From NCBI GenBank assembly GCA_020086605.1, contig JACBWW010000018.1, positions 16,441,714-16,505,713 on the forward strand: DNA of 64,000 nt, in the 5' to 3' direction. This DNA is from Lanius collurio. Lineage: Eukaryota; Chordata; Aves; Passeriformes; Laniidae. Shown one piece after another: positions 23,308 through 35,704 of the stretch (positions are counted from its first letter, which is position 1; each line of letters opens with the position of its first letter). The notes under the pieces were generated by a model. The model was not told the origin of the DNA and searched no databases. It saw only the letters and a program-made list of their open reading frames with translations. A program made the translations under genes and the position numbers.

Positions 23308-26300
23308 TTCAGCATCTGCCTTTACCAGCTTGCCTTCATTCAAAATTGTCTACTGAAGCTTTTAAGGCTGGTTGCTAAACTGGTTTTTTCTTCAGAGCTT
23401 GAATTCATGTAACAACTGTTCCCCACCTCTAACCCTCCCTCTTTATTATCAACCACTCCCTTTTTGTTCCATTTATTACATGCTCATGCTTCAGCATATT
23501 AATAGATGCACACCCTTCTTCTGCTTCTCATCCAAATTATACCTATCCAGTATGGATCACAGGATTTGTAGGAATGGTGTCTTAAAAGACATGGGCCAAG
23601 GTTTTCCAGGCAATGTAATTACACGTAAATTCTTCATCTAGTTTTTCTGAGACAATTTTGAATGGTATGTGGTCCTACAAATACTCCAGGAATGCTTTTA
23701 GAAAAGCAATAGCCATACATACAAATTAAGCGGGCAAATGTAAGTGGATATTAAATCTTGGAGTTTTTAAATTGGTTTGTATATATTCCACATACACGTT
23801 ATACCTAGTAATGGCAAGGCTGATAAAAGTTAAAAGCCCACATTTATCTTAAGATACATATACAACTATCTAATGCTTAATACAAAGAGCAAAATTTGTT
23901 ACACTTTTGTATGTAATTGAAAACATAACTAGATTAATATATGACCTCACTTTATTCCTAACCTGCTAGCAGTAGGTAACCTCAGGGAAGGTTTTGTCTG
24001 CTACTGCATTTCCCTGTTCAATCTTAACATAAGGTGGATACTCTATAGGATATTTTGAGAAAATCATCAGAAAGTATGTCAGATAAATAATGCATATTCA
24101 TAGAGAAAATACATTTAGTATTAAACATACAGATTTAAAAAAAAATTAAATATGAGAAAACCCTAGTAGGAATCTTGAACTACAACCAGATTAAAGAACC
24201 CCAGCAAGAACTAGTCATGACATGAGTGTGGATCCTTGGGAACTTGAAATCAGAGTCTGTAGCCAAGGCTCTTTGCCAAGCCTCAACACCAGCAGGAACC
24301 ACAAACACAGCACCAGGGAAATTCTCATGCTGCAATCAAAACCATGGAAACCTCACAAGAGAGATTCTGGACACCACATAACAATGACCATTACAGTCCT
24401 GGGTAACAGATCCAGACTGAAATGCTTCCCTGTCAAAATTGCCCAACCCTTGGGAGCAAAGCAGTTGTAAAAGAAACATGTTTTCACTAATCTACTTAGA
24501 AAATTGCCAAGACTTGTGCACCAGCTCACTTCTTGAAAGCTGAGTTTGGGATAGAAACAATTTCCAGATTTTGTGGCTCTGGAACACAAAGACCCTTATC
24601 CAGAAAGAACAGCCTGGAGTCTGCCAGCCCACAGTTTACAAACCTCCAGGGCAATTAGCCTCCAAACACAGCTCTTCCTTACCACTAGTGCACAACTGAT
24701 TAATGTGTATTAACCAAGGGATGTTTGTAGGTTTCCACATCAGCTTCGTTTGTGTTCAATAAAAAGCTGTTTTTTTCAAGACAATCATTTCTAATTTATC
24801 TCTCTCCTTCAACAGGGAAAATAAAATTCTCTTTAAAAAGAAATTTAATAAGTTTTGCTTGCCCTGTCTCCAGGGTAATCTCACAAGTTCTGTTTCAAAT
24901 TCTCCAGTTTATCAGAACTTTTAATTTGTAGTCAATGTTATACATTCTCTGTTCTTTTAGATATTAGAAGATTTTCCATTTAAATGATTTGTCATCAGGA
25001 AAAATCATTTTTGTCTACTGGAAGTTAAGCCCCAGTGCCTTCACTCCTCAAGGGCCACAGTGTCACACCTTAAACCAGTGTTCAGCTGGAGCCAGCCTGG
25101 AATATTGTTCTCTCACTGGAAAAGGAAGATGACTGCGGGTTGGTTCAGATCTGAGGCATGGGACTAATCTTACTTTATTTGAAGGAAAATGTATTTATGA
25201 TATATCTAAGGCTCCATTTTCTTGATAACTACTTAATGCAAGCAGCAGAAGCATTTCTTCAGCACTATCTACCAGGTATTCTTTAGGATTGGTGATTTTT
25301 AACCCACTAAGGGAGAGCAACTTCTGCCTCCCCTCCTGGATCCAGATGGAAACAAACGAATTATTCTCTCACCAGTGTGGAGATACCCCCAGGGGGACGT
25401 TTGCAGGTCCAGCATGAGGGGACTATCAATCACCTACCTGCCAGGACATGCTGGACATGGGTAGAACCATCCCATAAAGGTAATCCTGCGAGGGAAGAAA
25501 CTGCCAACCCAGAATTCATCCTGTGTGCACATCCCTGCCTGTTAGACTGGGGTGCTTTGAAACACAAGGTGGGCAGAGCCACCTGAAACAAATACAGCTG
25601 TGATAATCATGTCAGTCCTGGAGATGGCACTGTCAGCCAATCAGAGTATAAAAATAATCCTTCCTGTGCAGTATCCAATTTGTACCTCATACAAGAAGAA
25701 TGTATCCCAATGCCATAAAATAGAATCCCTTGTTAACTGCCAGTAAGCAAACCAGCAAAAAACATCCACTTTTGCCAAGTCCTAAGGCACCTGGCTCATA
25801 AAGGGCTTCCAGAATTCTTCAGTAGTGCCAAATCTGCTCTGGGTCATGGTGCTAAGTGAAGTCATCTAACTGTGATAAAGAATCCATTCAACAAAAAGAA
25901 TAAATGAAGCTGAATAAATTACTGGACTACCTGGCATGAAGAAGATGTTCTCATGTTGCTGGCTACCAAAGGGCTCATAAAAAAAGATAAATTATCAACA
26001 CTCTGTGACTACTCACTGTTGTAATTTGTCTTCCAATTCTTGTTCTTTGCTTTTGATATGAAAAGCTCTCCACCACTGCCAGGTAAAGCCAGTCTTCAAT
26101 TTTCATCTGAAGGGTTGAAAGGCTGCCTGGTCTAGTGAGTGAAACCCTGAACTGTTTTCCCAAGTGACAATAGAGTAGTATACAACAAGCCTGCTCAACA
26201 GCAAACCATGTCAGTCTAAGGGAATGTTATCTCAGATCATTCTGTCTGCCTCTTGAAAGCTTCCTCCAAGAGCTTCTTTTACCTCTTGCACCCACTAACA

Positions 26301-26479
26301 CCCTGAGACAGACTGGAAGACCGCTGAGCCCATCTCCACAAAGACAACTGTAGCTTATGAGAAAGAATCTTTATTGATGAGCCTTTCAATTTATAGACCA
26401 CTCTTCAAGATTGTTCTCTGTAAAACCTCTTCCCAATTGATAATAAATAAGTCCCAATTCTAATTCTCCCCTTCATGTC
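23308..26479. other. Intergenic spacer between genes 1 and 2, with gene 1 promoter
   Basis: Contains the 5' flank of gene 1 (a TTAAAAG motif on the minus strand lies about 50 bp upstream of the ATG, a weak TATA-like candidate) and the far 3' flank of gene 2. A tight CCAATC/TATAAAAA pair is on the plus strand at 25637-25654. No CYP exon relic was found. Confidence 0.5.
25637..25654 (+). promoter_or_regulatory. CCAAT and TATA motif pair (promoter-like, orphan)
   Basis: CCAATC at 25637-25642 is followed five bases later by TATAAAAA at 25647-25654 on the plus strand. The motifs are unusually close for a standard promoter. They face gene 2's 3' end, not any assigned gene, and could belong to an unrecognised LTR or be chance. 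Confidence 0.25.
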
Positions 26480-26485
26480 TTTATT
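26480..26485 (-). terminator. Polyadenylation signal AATAAA, gene 2
   Basis: TTTATT on the plus strand (AATAAA on the minus), about 230 nt after the gene 2 stop. A second one lies at 26370-26375. Confidence 0.6.
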
Positions 26486-26711
26486 TGTTACACATCAGGA
26501 GAAGTTTACCAATATTTTCCAAACAGAAATAAACAGAAGAAAATATGAGCCCTTTATAGTTATAATCCTCAGGATGCAACTGTCTGTCAAGAATCTTTCA
26601 GGGTAGTGATTAACCAAATGAAGAGGAAAGCAAAAGTCTTAGGACATGCAAAAAGGAATTCACATACAGAAGCAATTTTACAGAGTAACTCTTCCCCAAA
26701 TCTGCCATTTC

Positions 26712-29700
26712 CTACCGAGGAATGGCACAGAGCTTGTAGGGAGGTGGCTTCATTGTGCTCCCAAAAACAAACTTGGTGTTGACTTCCTTCACTCCTTCTG
26801 GCAAGGTGAATGTGAATGCCTGTAGCAGGGTGGAAAAGACAATAAAGAGCTCCATCCTTGCCAACAGCTCTCCTATACACACACGGTGCCCTGTGTAGAA
26901 AGAGAAAAGGCAATCAGTCAAAGGATTTCTATCATGCCTCCCTTTCTAACCTGCTTCAGGTTTTGTTTGTTTGCTTGGTTTTTGCAGATTTTACCCTTTT
27001 CTCTTAACTTTGTCATTTAATGATTCATAACTGAAAGATTGCTTGTATTTCCACAAAATGTTTTGATCTATATTTACAGCAGGCAGCAAGACATTATAGA
27101 AATTGTCACCACAGTGGCATAGTTAACATCTACATCCTTCCCAGCACCATGTATTTTCCTGCTACTGCTTTGATAGCTGGATCTCTTATCAGAAAGAAAC
27201 TGCATCTGTCTTCCAAGAAAGACTTTTCTATGTCATTCCTTCTCTTCCAATCTTTTTGATATACAACTGGACTTCTCTCTTCTTGGAGATCTTTAAAAGA
27301 GTTTGTATACACCCATTTGTAGGTGCCTTCCCAGTTATTTTAGGAAATTAATAGATCTGAAGTTGTTTTCACAAGGAGTAAATCAATCTCTGCTCAGTGC
27401 ACTCACCTATAGCAAAGGGTAAGAATGCTTCTCTATTTACAAAGTTTCCATCTTTATCCAGAAAATGGCCTGGGTTGAACTGATCAGGTGTCTCCCATTT
27501 CCCAGGATCAGTCAGAACAGAGTCAATATTTGCTAAAACTACGGTGTTCTGAAAAAAAGGAGCAGTGGCTTCAACAAAAACTAAGACTATAGAATCTACT
27601 AATATTTAGGACAAAGCAGACCTGTCCTTGTAAAAGTCCATCCACAGAGACAGTCACACCTTAGAGGCATTGCTGGAACAAGAGTTCATGTCCCCAGTCA
27701 GGAAAAACCTCAAAAGCCTTTCTAAAATAATCTCACGTACCAAAGAACAAACACATTAAAATATGCAGCACATTTATACCTTTGGAACACGATATCCCAG
27801 CAGCTCTGTGTCCTTCACACTCAGTCTGGGAAGTGCAATTAAGAGTATGTTACCATATCGCTGGATCTCGTGAATTACAGCGTTTGTGTAGGGCAGCTTT
27901 TTCCTGTCCTCATAGCAAAATAGGTGGGAACGACCCACAACAGCATCCAGCTCCTTCTGGACTTTCTCTAAGGAGGAATATTCAGCTTTAAATATAAAGC
28001 AAACAATCTATAAACTCCATAGCCATAATTTTTCCTGTTGTTTTTTACAGTCACAATGGCATCCAACCAGATGAAAAAGATACTTTATAAAAAAGAATGC
28101 CTTCAAATTCGCATACAAATGGCCTGAATAAAATTTGACATTGGGGTTGTTTATAGGTTCCATACATACTTTTAAAATAACGATGGCAGATGAGGTCATT
28201 CCATAAGAATATGTGGGTTCCTGTTACATTTACTGCTCTAAGGTAATTTATAGAAAGATTTTTATTAATATTTATTTTTACAGGCAGGGAGTCAACTGGA
28301 AAAAAATATTAATCATGTATTAGGGGAACAGTTTAGTAATTGATATGGGATTGTTGTTCATTTAGAAACCCATAGATTTTGCTTGTCATCTATGGCCTAA
28401 CTGCTATTCTGTAATTACTTGCCTTGGGAAACACTTATACTAATTAATTTTTCCCAAGGACTTCTTTTTTTACTTACAATCCCAGCTGAAATGGTAATTT
28501 CTGATTATCTTTTTATTAATTCTGCAGACTCTATCATTGCAATTAGAATTATCCCCACGAAATTTAAGAATGTGTTAATATATCCTGAGAAGATGAAAGA
28601 TCATGTGAAAATTCAGTATGTACAATCCATTCTCAAGTTTGAAGTCTTTTGAAGGTAACAAAAGTGGGAGATCCTTTCTCCTCAACATTTTCACCATTTT
28701 CTACTTTCCAGGCTCCTGCTGTGCCTGGTCCTCAGCTTAAACTCTCAAATATGAGGCCTTGATAATGAGTTTTGTACCTTCTAACCCTTTCTATCTCGCA
28801 CACCCTTTTTTTGCTGTCGTTTTACTCTGCCAATGTGTGTCTCTCTTCTGCAAATATCATTACTAGAAGCAAACATTGTCAAGCTACCCATCCCAATGTT
28901 TTTTTCTGTCTATTTATGTGTGGATATTTCTGCTTGAAGCTTTAAGCTTGATGGAATAATCACACATATTAGCAGCCTCAGACTGTATTTTATTTCTGCC
29001 ACAAGAGGCCAAGAGACAAGCAAAGAGTATGAGTCAGGGATTTAAAAGGATGGCCCAAAGATTCCTTAGTGAAAGTCTAATCATTATTGCCTGTGGAGGG
29101 GCAATGGTGCAATTTATCTCATCTGAAACTAAAGTCCTCCCTCTGATTAAATTAATCACACCCTGCATTCTGTGTAGATCTCGTAAAAACAAAACTTGGA
29201 ATGATTTGCCTGTACGTTAGAAATGACATGGCAAGAAACAAATGAATGCAGTTCATCTGATTCAGACTTTAATAATTAGTTCCTCTACTTTTCCTTGAAC
29301 AGGCACTACCACTATTTGAACTTGTATCATTGCTAGAGTTGCAGACCTCTCTGGATGTGCTTACCTTGAATGTCAGGATAAATCACCATATAGAGCAATG
29401 CCCACAGTAAAGTGGTGACTGTAGTTTCTGTACCTGCCATAAAGAGGTCAGCAACAGTCTGGATCAAGTTTACATCATTGTAAGTAGCCTCAGCATCTCC
29501 TTTAGTCTGCAGGTATGAATTGAAAAAAAAAAAATTATGGCACACAAAAGAAGAAGTAAACCACCTGGAGAAATTGTACACTTCTAAATGATTATTAGAC
29601 ATCATTATAATCAAAGGAACACTTAAACCCCTTTGTTGTTAGTGAAGTGTGAGAGAAGTTCAGAGGTACTCACTTTATCTATCTCATCCAAATAGTAATC

Positions 29701-32700
29701 AATAAAATCTCGATTTTTATCAAGTTTTCTTTTTCCTTTGTGACTTTCAATTTCCTTTGCTAACAGACCATTCATGAAATCCAGGCAGGACTTCATCTTC
29801 TTAACTGATGGCAGAAAAAGACAAGCAGGCCAGGGACACAGCTCATATATCTGTAAAAAAGATATTTTAGATATGTGATATTACATTTAAATATGTGGCA
29901 TTTAGCAAACTAAATTTGAGTCCTAATACAGGCTTCTGAGTAGTGGAAAAAGCAAATGGAAGACTAATGACTGAACTTTCAGCATTAAACTGAAGGGATA
30001 GTGCCTATCCCATGATTCATTAAAGCCTTTCTTAATTCTATTTTTCTCTGGAGAAAGATCAAAATTTCTCTCAGTTTCTCATTTTAATACTATGTATGTT
30101 TTGTAGTTATATATTAGGAGATTATATAAATGTAAATGTGATATACAAAGAAGAAATTAAATTCTTCTGTACCTTTACAACACCCCAATTTTTGCTAGGC
30201 TGAACTTTGCTTGGCTGAACCAAGAATCTCCCATGAAATATGTCCCTGTTCTTGCTTTATCCAACCCACTTATAATTTCTATTGCATCACTTAAAAAAAC
30301 AGGTCCAGGCTGACTTCCTTGACACATCTGTTAACTGAAAATAGAACTATCCAAACCCAGCTTTATTTTCTTACAGTAGGATACTGAATGCATGGGGATT
30401 TTACTCACATTCGCCTTCTCATAAATAAGAAGAAAATAAATCACATCTGTGTGATGTGCAAAACAACTCAATCACACAGAAATACTGAATTTTGTGGATT
30501 CCCTTCTGTTTGTTCATTGTTCTAAACTTATTCACCTTCTTGTCCTTATACTCTTACAAAGCCACATAACAGCAGAAAAGAAGTAAAACACTTCTTACAT
30601 TCACACCCGTCTTCAACATCATTTCACTTTCTTTTCCCCATTTTACAGATTGCATCATGTCCTTCCAGTTACAGAACTACTGCACCTTAAATTATCCATT
30701 AGGCCATAACTTCTGGTCTCACCTATTTAGGAGGCAGCTGCATTACAAAGATTTATGTCCCCACAAGCCTATTCAGATTCCTGGCTCTATTTCTTCTTTG
30801 TCCTACTGCATAATCTTCCTTAACACTACCTGTCTACTTACCTGGAAAACAGGTAAGTACAGCCCATCATTAAGGGATTGTACATCCCTGTGAAAGCACT
30901 GTGGAGATCAGGACAGAATGAAATGTTGGACAAATGTTTTTGTTGGCTGTGGACACACTATTACGATGTTTTACAAAAAACTTGTACAAATACCTACTGA
31001 GAGCAGTTTGGAAATAGTTGAATCTGTGTCTACCCTGATTAGAAGGTAGTTTAGGAATCATTTCACCAGCATCTTCTGGGATAGTTATTTTATTAAGTAA
31101 TTTTATTTTAGCTTATCTACCAAAAATATCAAATTAGTCCTCAAATCCTCTAGGACCTTGCTTAAAGCAGTTTCCAGTTATTCTGAGATGGTGAAAATCA
31201 TACAAGACACAGAATTGGAGGAGTTCCAGCAAGTTCTGCAGAAGCAGCTGCCTTGTGCATGGGTAAATTGATAATTTTAGGACTATATACAGTACTGAGG
31301 TTCCCTTTCGTAAATGATTCTTGGTAAAACTGCCCCAGCCTGAGGCCACCTGCCCTGCTGCTTTGGCAGCTGCAGTCACAGCTGCACATACAGAAGCAAG
31401 AGAGAATTTTTCTCTCCCATGGACCAGACGTGAAGCTAGGAGTTGGTGTCCTGAGTGGAGACAGATATCATCTGGCAGCTGAAGGAGGATGACTTGGTGT
31501 GTCCCTGTATTCTTGTAAGGACGTGCAGATGTGGTACAGGTGTTGCTGTCAAAAACTGTAGGGAAAAGCTACCATTAAGCAATTTCATGCCATGTTACCT
31601 TTGCACAAAACAGTTGCTCTACTCCTGTTTCTATGAGGTTGGCTGGCAGTAGTGAAGGGAGCAGTAAAGACCATTTACTCTTGACAGCTGTTGACAGCCA
31701 TATCATAGCTGATATATGATATATGGTACTTGGTATATCACATACCATATATGGTATGTGATATACCATGTACCATATATCATATAATGAAGAGAGCCAG
31801 TTTGCTAGACAGAAATTAAGATAAGCCTATTTCAGAGATTTTCAGATAATTTTACCTATATCTTACTACTGATTTCAGATATAGTTTCAAACACTGGACT
31901 TGTACAGGTAGCACTTTTGTCAGAAAGTCCTTCGTACATCTCCCGACCACGTAACAAATCTTTGTGCTTTCATCCCTGCCCCCAAGACACAGGAAATTTC
32001 CATGGTATGATGAAGCATAAGCAATCAAAACAAGTTTTGAACCAGGCATCTGGAAGCATGGTTCTGATGTGCGCTCCAGCAACTCCAGGTGCTCTCATAT
32101 TTATTTTTTGTTACAAAAGTAACAAGCAAGTTGCTTTTTTCACTGCCTATCTAGAGAGAGCAAGCAAACAAACAAAACTGATTTTCCTCACAAAAAAAGA
32201 GATGCTGTTCAAAAATGCTGCCACGGTGTCAACGGAGTCAATCAGGCGGTGAAAATTCTCATCATCTCTGGAGAAGCGATGTCCAAGAATCACAGAAGAA
32301 ATCACATTTGTGACGGTATGAACAATAGGTGTAGTGGGGTCCAGAGGTTTTCCTGTAAACACAAGGGACTGCATTCACCATTAACACTTACTATTCCTGC
32401 TTTTCCCACTGACAGGAGAGCTGATAAAATTCCATACACCTTTTTGACATTAATTAGATTACTGAATGACAAATTGTATTTTATTGGTAAAAGGCCTGAC
32501 TAAAAAAGTAACTTCAGACATCTAAAAAACACTGCTGCTTTAAAAAAGGAAAAAACTACTGGTGGAAATGGAATTAATAGTATCAATTATAAGAACACCC
32601 AGATTTCATTAAACCTTGGCATCAGCAAATTCCACATTTGGCAATAACCAGGGTACAAAACCAGTCAGCCAAGACATTAAATACACAGATGAGTTGAGAA

Positions 32701-35700
32701 GAGAACCACCTTCTATTCTTTACTCATACCATTTTACATTAGAATATTTCAGCCACGTTTTTCAGCAGCTCAAATTCCCTCACCTCCTGAGGAGTTCACC
32801 ACAAATTATGTGAGCTGAGCTTTTTCTACTGCACTTGCAGGAGCAGAGCACAGGGCTGTGTGTCCTTGGTCAAAGATTTGCATATTTTATGCTTTTTTAC
32901 ACAGGAATAAGAAGCATTATGACACTGATTTTGTTACTATTTACTGTTACTCTGATGCTGTTACCATAGGTAATATAAAACTGACTCGGAAGTAATAATA
33001 CTGATAGGGACCAGTATATATGTGTAAGTATATTTTATATATGTATGTACATACACACTGATATATGATAACCAGACAGGAGTCTCTAGTTCTGTGTTCA
33101 TGCTGTGCAGTTTCACACCTCTGCAAGTGTCTCATGCAGATGGCATGATACAGACTTCTGAGACTCAGCTCTGCACATACACTTTGAATCCATTTTTGTA
33201 GTCAAATGTTTCCAAAAGCAACCAGTGCCCCATTCTCCAGCAAAGTCTCCCACAGCACACCCTGCCCACCCTCACGTACCGTTTGTTTTCTGCAAGTATT
33301 CCACCAAATGAGCAGCCTCCTCTTGCAGTCGGCGGTCCTGATCTTCTTTCCCTACTCCCATTTTCCTCATTGTTGCAAATCCAAAACGCCTCTGCTGCTT
33401 CCAGAGATGACCATTAGAGAACATAATGCCTAGTATCATAATGAATTAATGCTGTCAATACCTTATAAATTAATGGATCGATACAGTTGATACATCCAAG
33501 AAGTTTCTCTTTTCTTCTATTTTTTTTTCATATTTTTGACAGCAGTCTGGCAACACTCCTCTTTTCTTTCTTCTTGTATTTTAGCCATTTATCTTCTGTA
33601 TAGAAGCTCTCATATGAACTCTATGCTGTCATTATTGTTCTGACAGAATATAGAACTAGAATTTCAAAATTCTCGTGAAAATAATAAACTTTTTTCCTGA
33701 TGAAAGTTAAGGGCTTTGAGGCTCTAAATCAATTTTCAAAATTAGGGATAGAACACATTAAAAAGAATTTCTGAGAATAATAATTACCATTTCCATGTGT
33801 CAGAATGTGAAAGGTTCTGCTTACAGGCCTTCCAGCAACATTTTCAGCATGGGCAGTCAGACCGTCCTTCACTGCTTGAAACCCTTGGAGGACCACTGCA
33901 GGAGTGCTTGAAAACCATAAGGTGAAGATATTACCATGAATTTTGGCCATCTGTAGAAAAAAGTAGAATCAGAACAACAGGAGTGAGAAGCAGTGCTTTT
34001 AAATCAAACAAGATGAACTACATCTTCTCCCCAGGCAGATGCCCTAAGGCTGACTAACTTTGAGAAAAGAGCATTGTGTATGTTCTTCCATACAATATAG
34101 TTGGAAGTCAGGTTTCTATCTAAAGTCTCATTTATTAAAGATCATGGTATTTCTAAAATGTCAGCCGATATTGCCAAAGTCTCTTATCACATCTTACGAT
34201 CCAAACTCATTGAAGATTAATTCTTCCATCCTCACCATTTGCTACAAGACAGCAGTAATTCATTAATTCGATGTGAGCCATCTACAGACTCCCCTTTGTG
34301 TGTCAAGTGTAGCAAAAGCAGTCAAGGAGCTGAGTAATGAAGGAATCGCTCTCTCCTTTCTAACTCAACTGTGACAGTCTTGTCTTCACCTGCCATGCAT
34401 GCAGGCATCACTAGAAGTGGGCAGGACAGTCCTTCCCCTGGCTGCTGAATCAGGCTCTAGAAAAGTAGAAAAATAGGCTGGAAAGAGCGGTGTGTTGTCA
34501 AAACATTCTTAGAAATGCGGGACCAGAGTTAAAAAATTTTGCTGCCTGGGAGCAAACAAGAGGGAACAATTAGGCACAGTGAGCAAAAAATGTATGTGCT
34601 TGTGCTTGCTTATTTGTGTTTAATTTCATTTTTGTAAGGACCAGCTCACGGCTTTTGAAACCTTGGGATGAGCAAAACCACTCGTCAGGCCTGGAATCTC
34701 AGAAATAGAGGAAAACACAGCAGACAGGCACTGGCTATTAATTCATGTTATGGAAAAATACCACTTTGAAATATGCATAATACCTTGAAATATTCAGCTC
34801 AGGAGGACAGAACTGGCAGGTCATGGAAGAACTAGGGAAAGGGAAGGTTGAGAACAAAGAGGGAGAGTGAGGCGCTGTTACTTATATATTTAAATGTTAA
34901 GTATTTAATATCGATGCATAAGACCTATAAAAAACAGGATACAAACTTTGGAAGTGCTGCACATTACAACTGGACTTAGACAAGGGTTTGAGCCTATTAT
35001 TAATTATTTTAGCCACTTAAATGCTCAGTCTTGCTAAGCAGACTGAAATCTCTTGTGAAAATCTGACCTAATGGTATGTCAGAAATAAATTTATTTTAAG
35101 ACCTTTCAAAAAATCCATTGAATAAGTATAAAAAAAAAATCATCCTTTCTATACTGGAAACACACAAGCTTTCAGTACCTATTTCATGGGATACTAGAAA
35201 ATGCCTGTGCAACAACAGTCAAAACACAGAGATGCAAAAGACTGCACAGAATTAATGAGTCTACTTTAAAATGCATCTTCTTCCTATGTGTAAGACAGGA
35301 CTGTTATCATCACTATGGTTTTGTTCATATGCACATAAGGTTTTAAAGGTATATTTCATAGTAAATGCAAATTTTCACACCAAGAAACAGATATTTTAAT
35401 TATCTCCACCTACTTCCACATTTTTGCAATTTACAATAAATCCCTTCCTAGCATTCAAAATAAGACTATGTTAAACACATTTACTTTTCAGTCAGCTTAT
35501 GAGTCTTTTAAATAATTGCTGGAAGATACATACTTTTTTAAGATGCTCATGATGAATTTTGAAGTTCATCTGTAGCAGATTTCCAAAGAAGGGGTACGGA
35601 GTTGGTCCAGGAGGAAATTGTCTTCTCATCCATTGCAATTTCAGAAACTGTATCGACAACAGAGACAGTACAAAAAATACCAGCACCTCACTCACTGTTA

Positions 35701-35704
35701 ACAT
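26712..35704 (-). CDS. CYP2J: Cytochrome P450 family 2, CYP2J-type (gene 2 of cluster), 9 exons, intact
   Basis: Same enzyme class as gene 1: ER-anchored P450 mono-oxygenase. Exons in transcript order: 35704-35534, 33950-33788, 33429-33280, 32352-32192, 29850-29674, 29506-29365, 27967-27780, 27548-27407, 26890-26712 (171, 163, 150, 161, 177, 142, 188, 142, 179 nt). All junctions are GT-AG and the joined product is 490 residues. Motifs: MLTVSE start with hydrophobic anchor, PPGP hinge, WKQQRRF, I-helix AGTETTVTT from 298, EIQR at 355-358, FNPGHF, and GHRVCIGE with Cys436. The I-helix AGTET is the ordinary CYP2 form, whereas genes 1, 3 and 4 have GG(S/T)ET. The helix before it (exon 5) diverges most from the others and is rich in Lys. 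A likely polyadenylation signal on the minus strand is at 26480-26485, about 230 nt past the stop. Intron 4 carries a large AT-rich palindrome. Its 3' end GSTMKP resembles gene 3 rather than genes 1 and 4. Confidence 0.95.
31713..31786. repeat. Near-perfect 74-bp palindrome in intron 4 of gene 2
   Basis: The two 37-bp arms (31713-31749 and 31750-31786) are reverse complements with one mismatch (31730 against 31769) and no spacer. The sequence is AT-rich and contains GGTATATCACATACC and its complement. It could extrude as a hairpin or cruciform, or fold in the pre-mRNA. It may be a small palindromic transposon or the result of inverted-duplication repair. Confidence 0.9.

Noticed and set aside
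33010..33065. TA/TG-rich stretch as a possible microsatellite of interest
   Set aside because: Imperfect and short, typical of intronic sequence.
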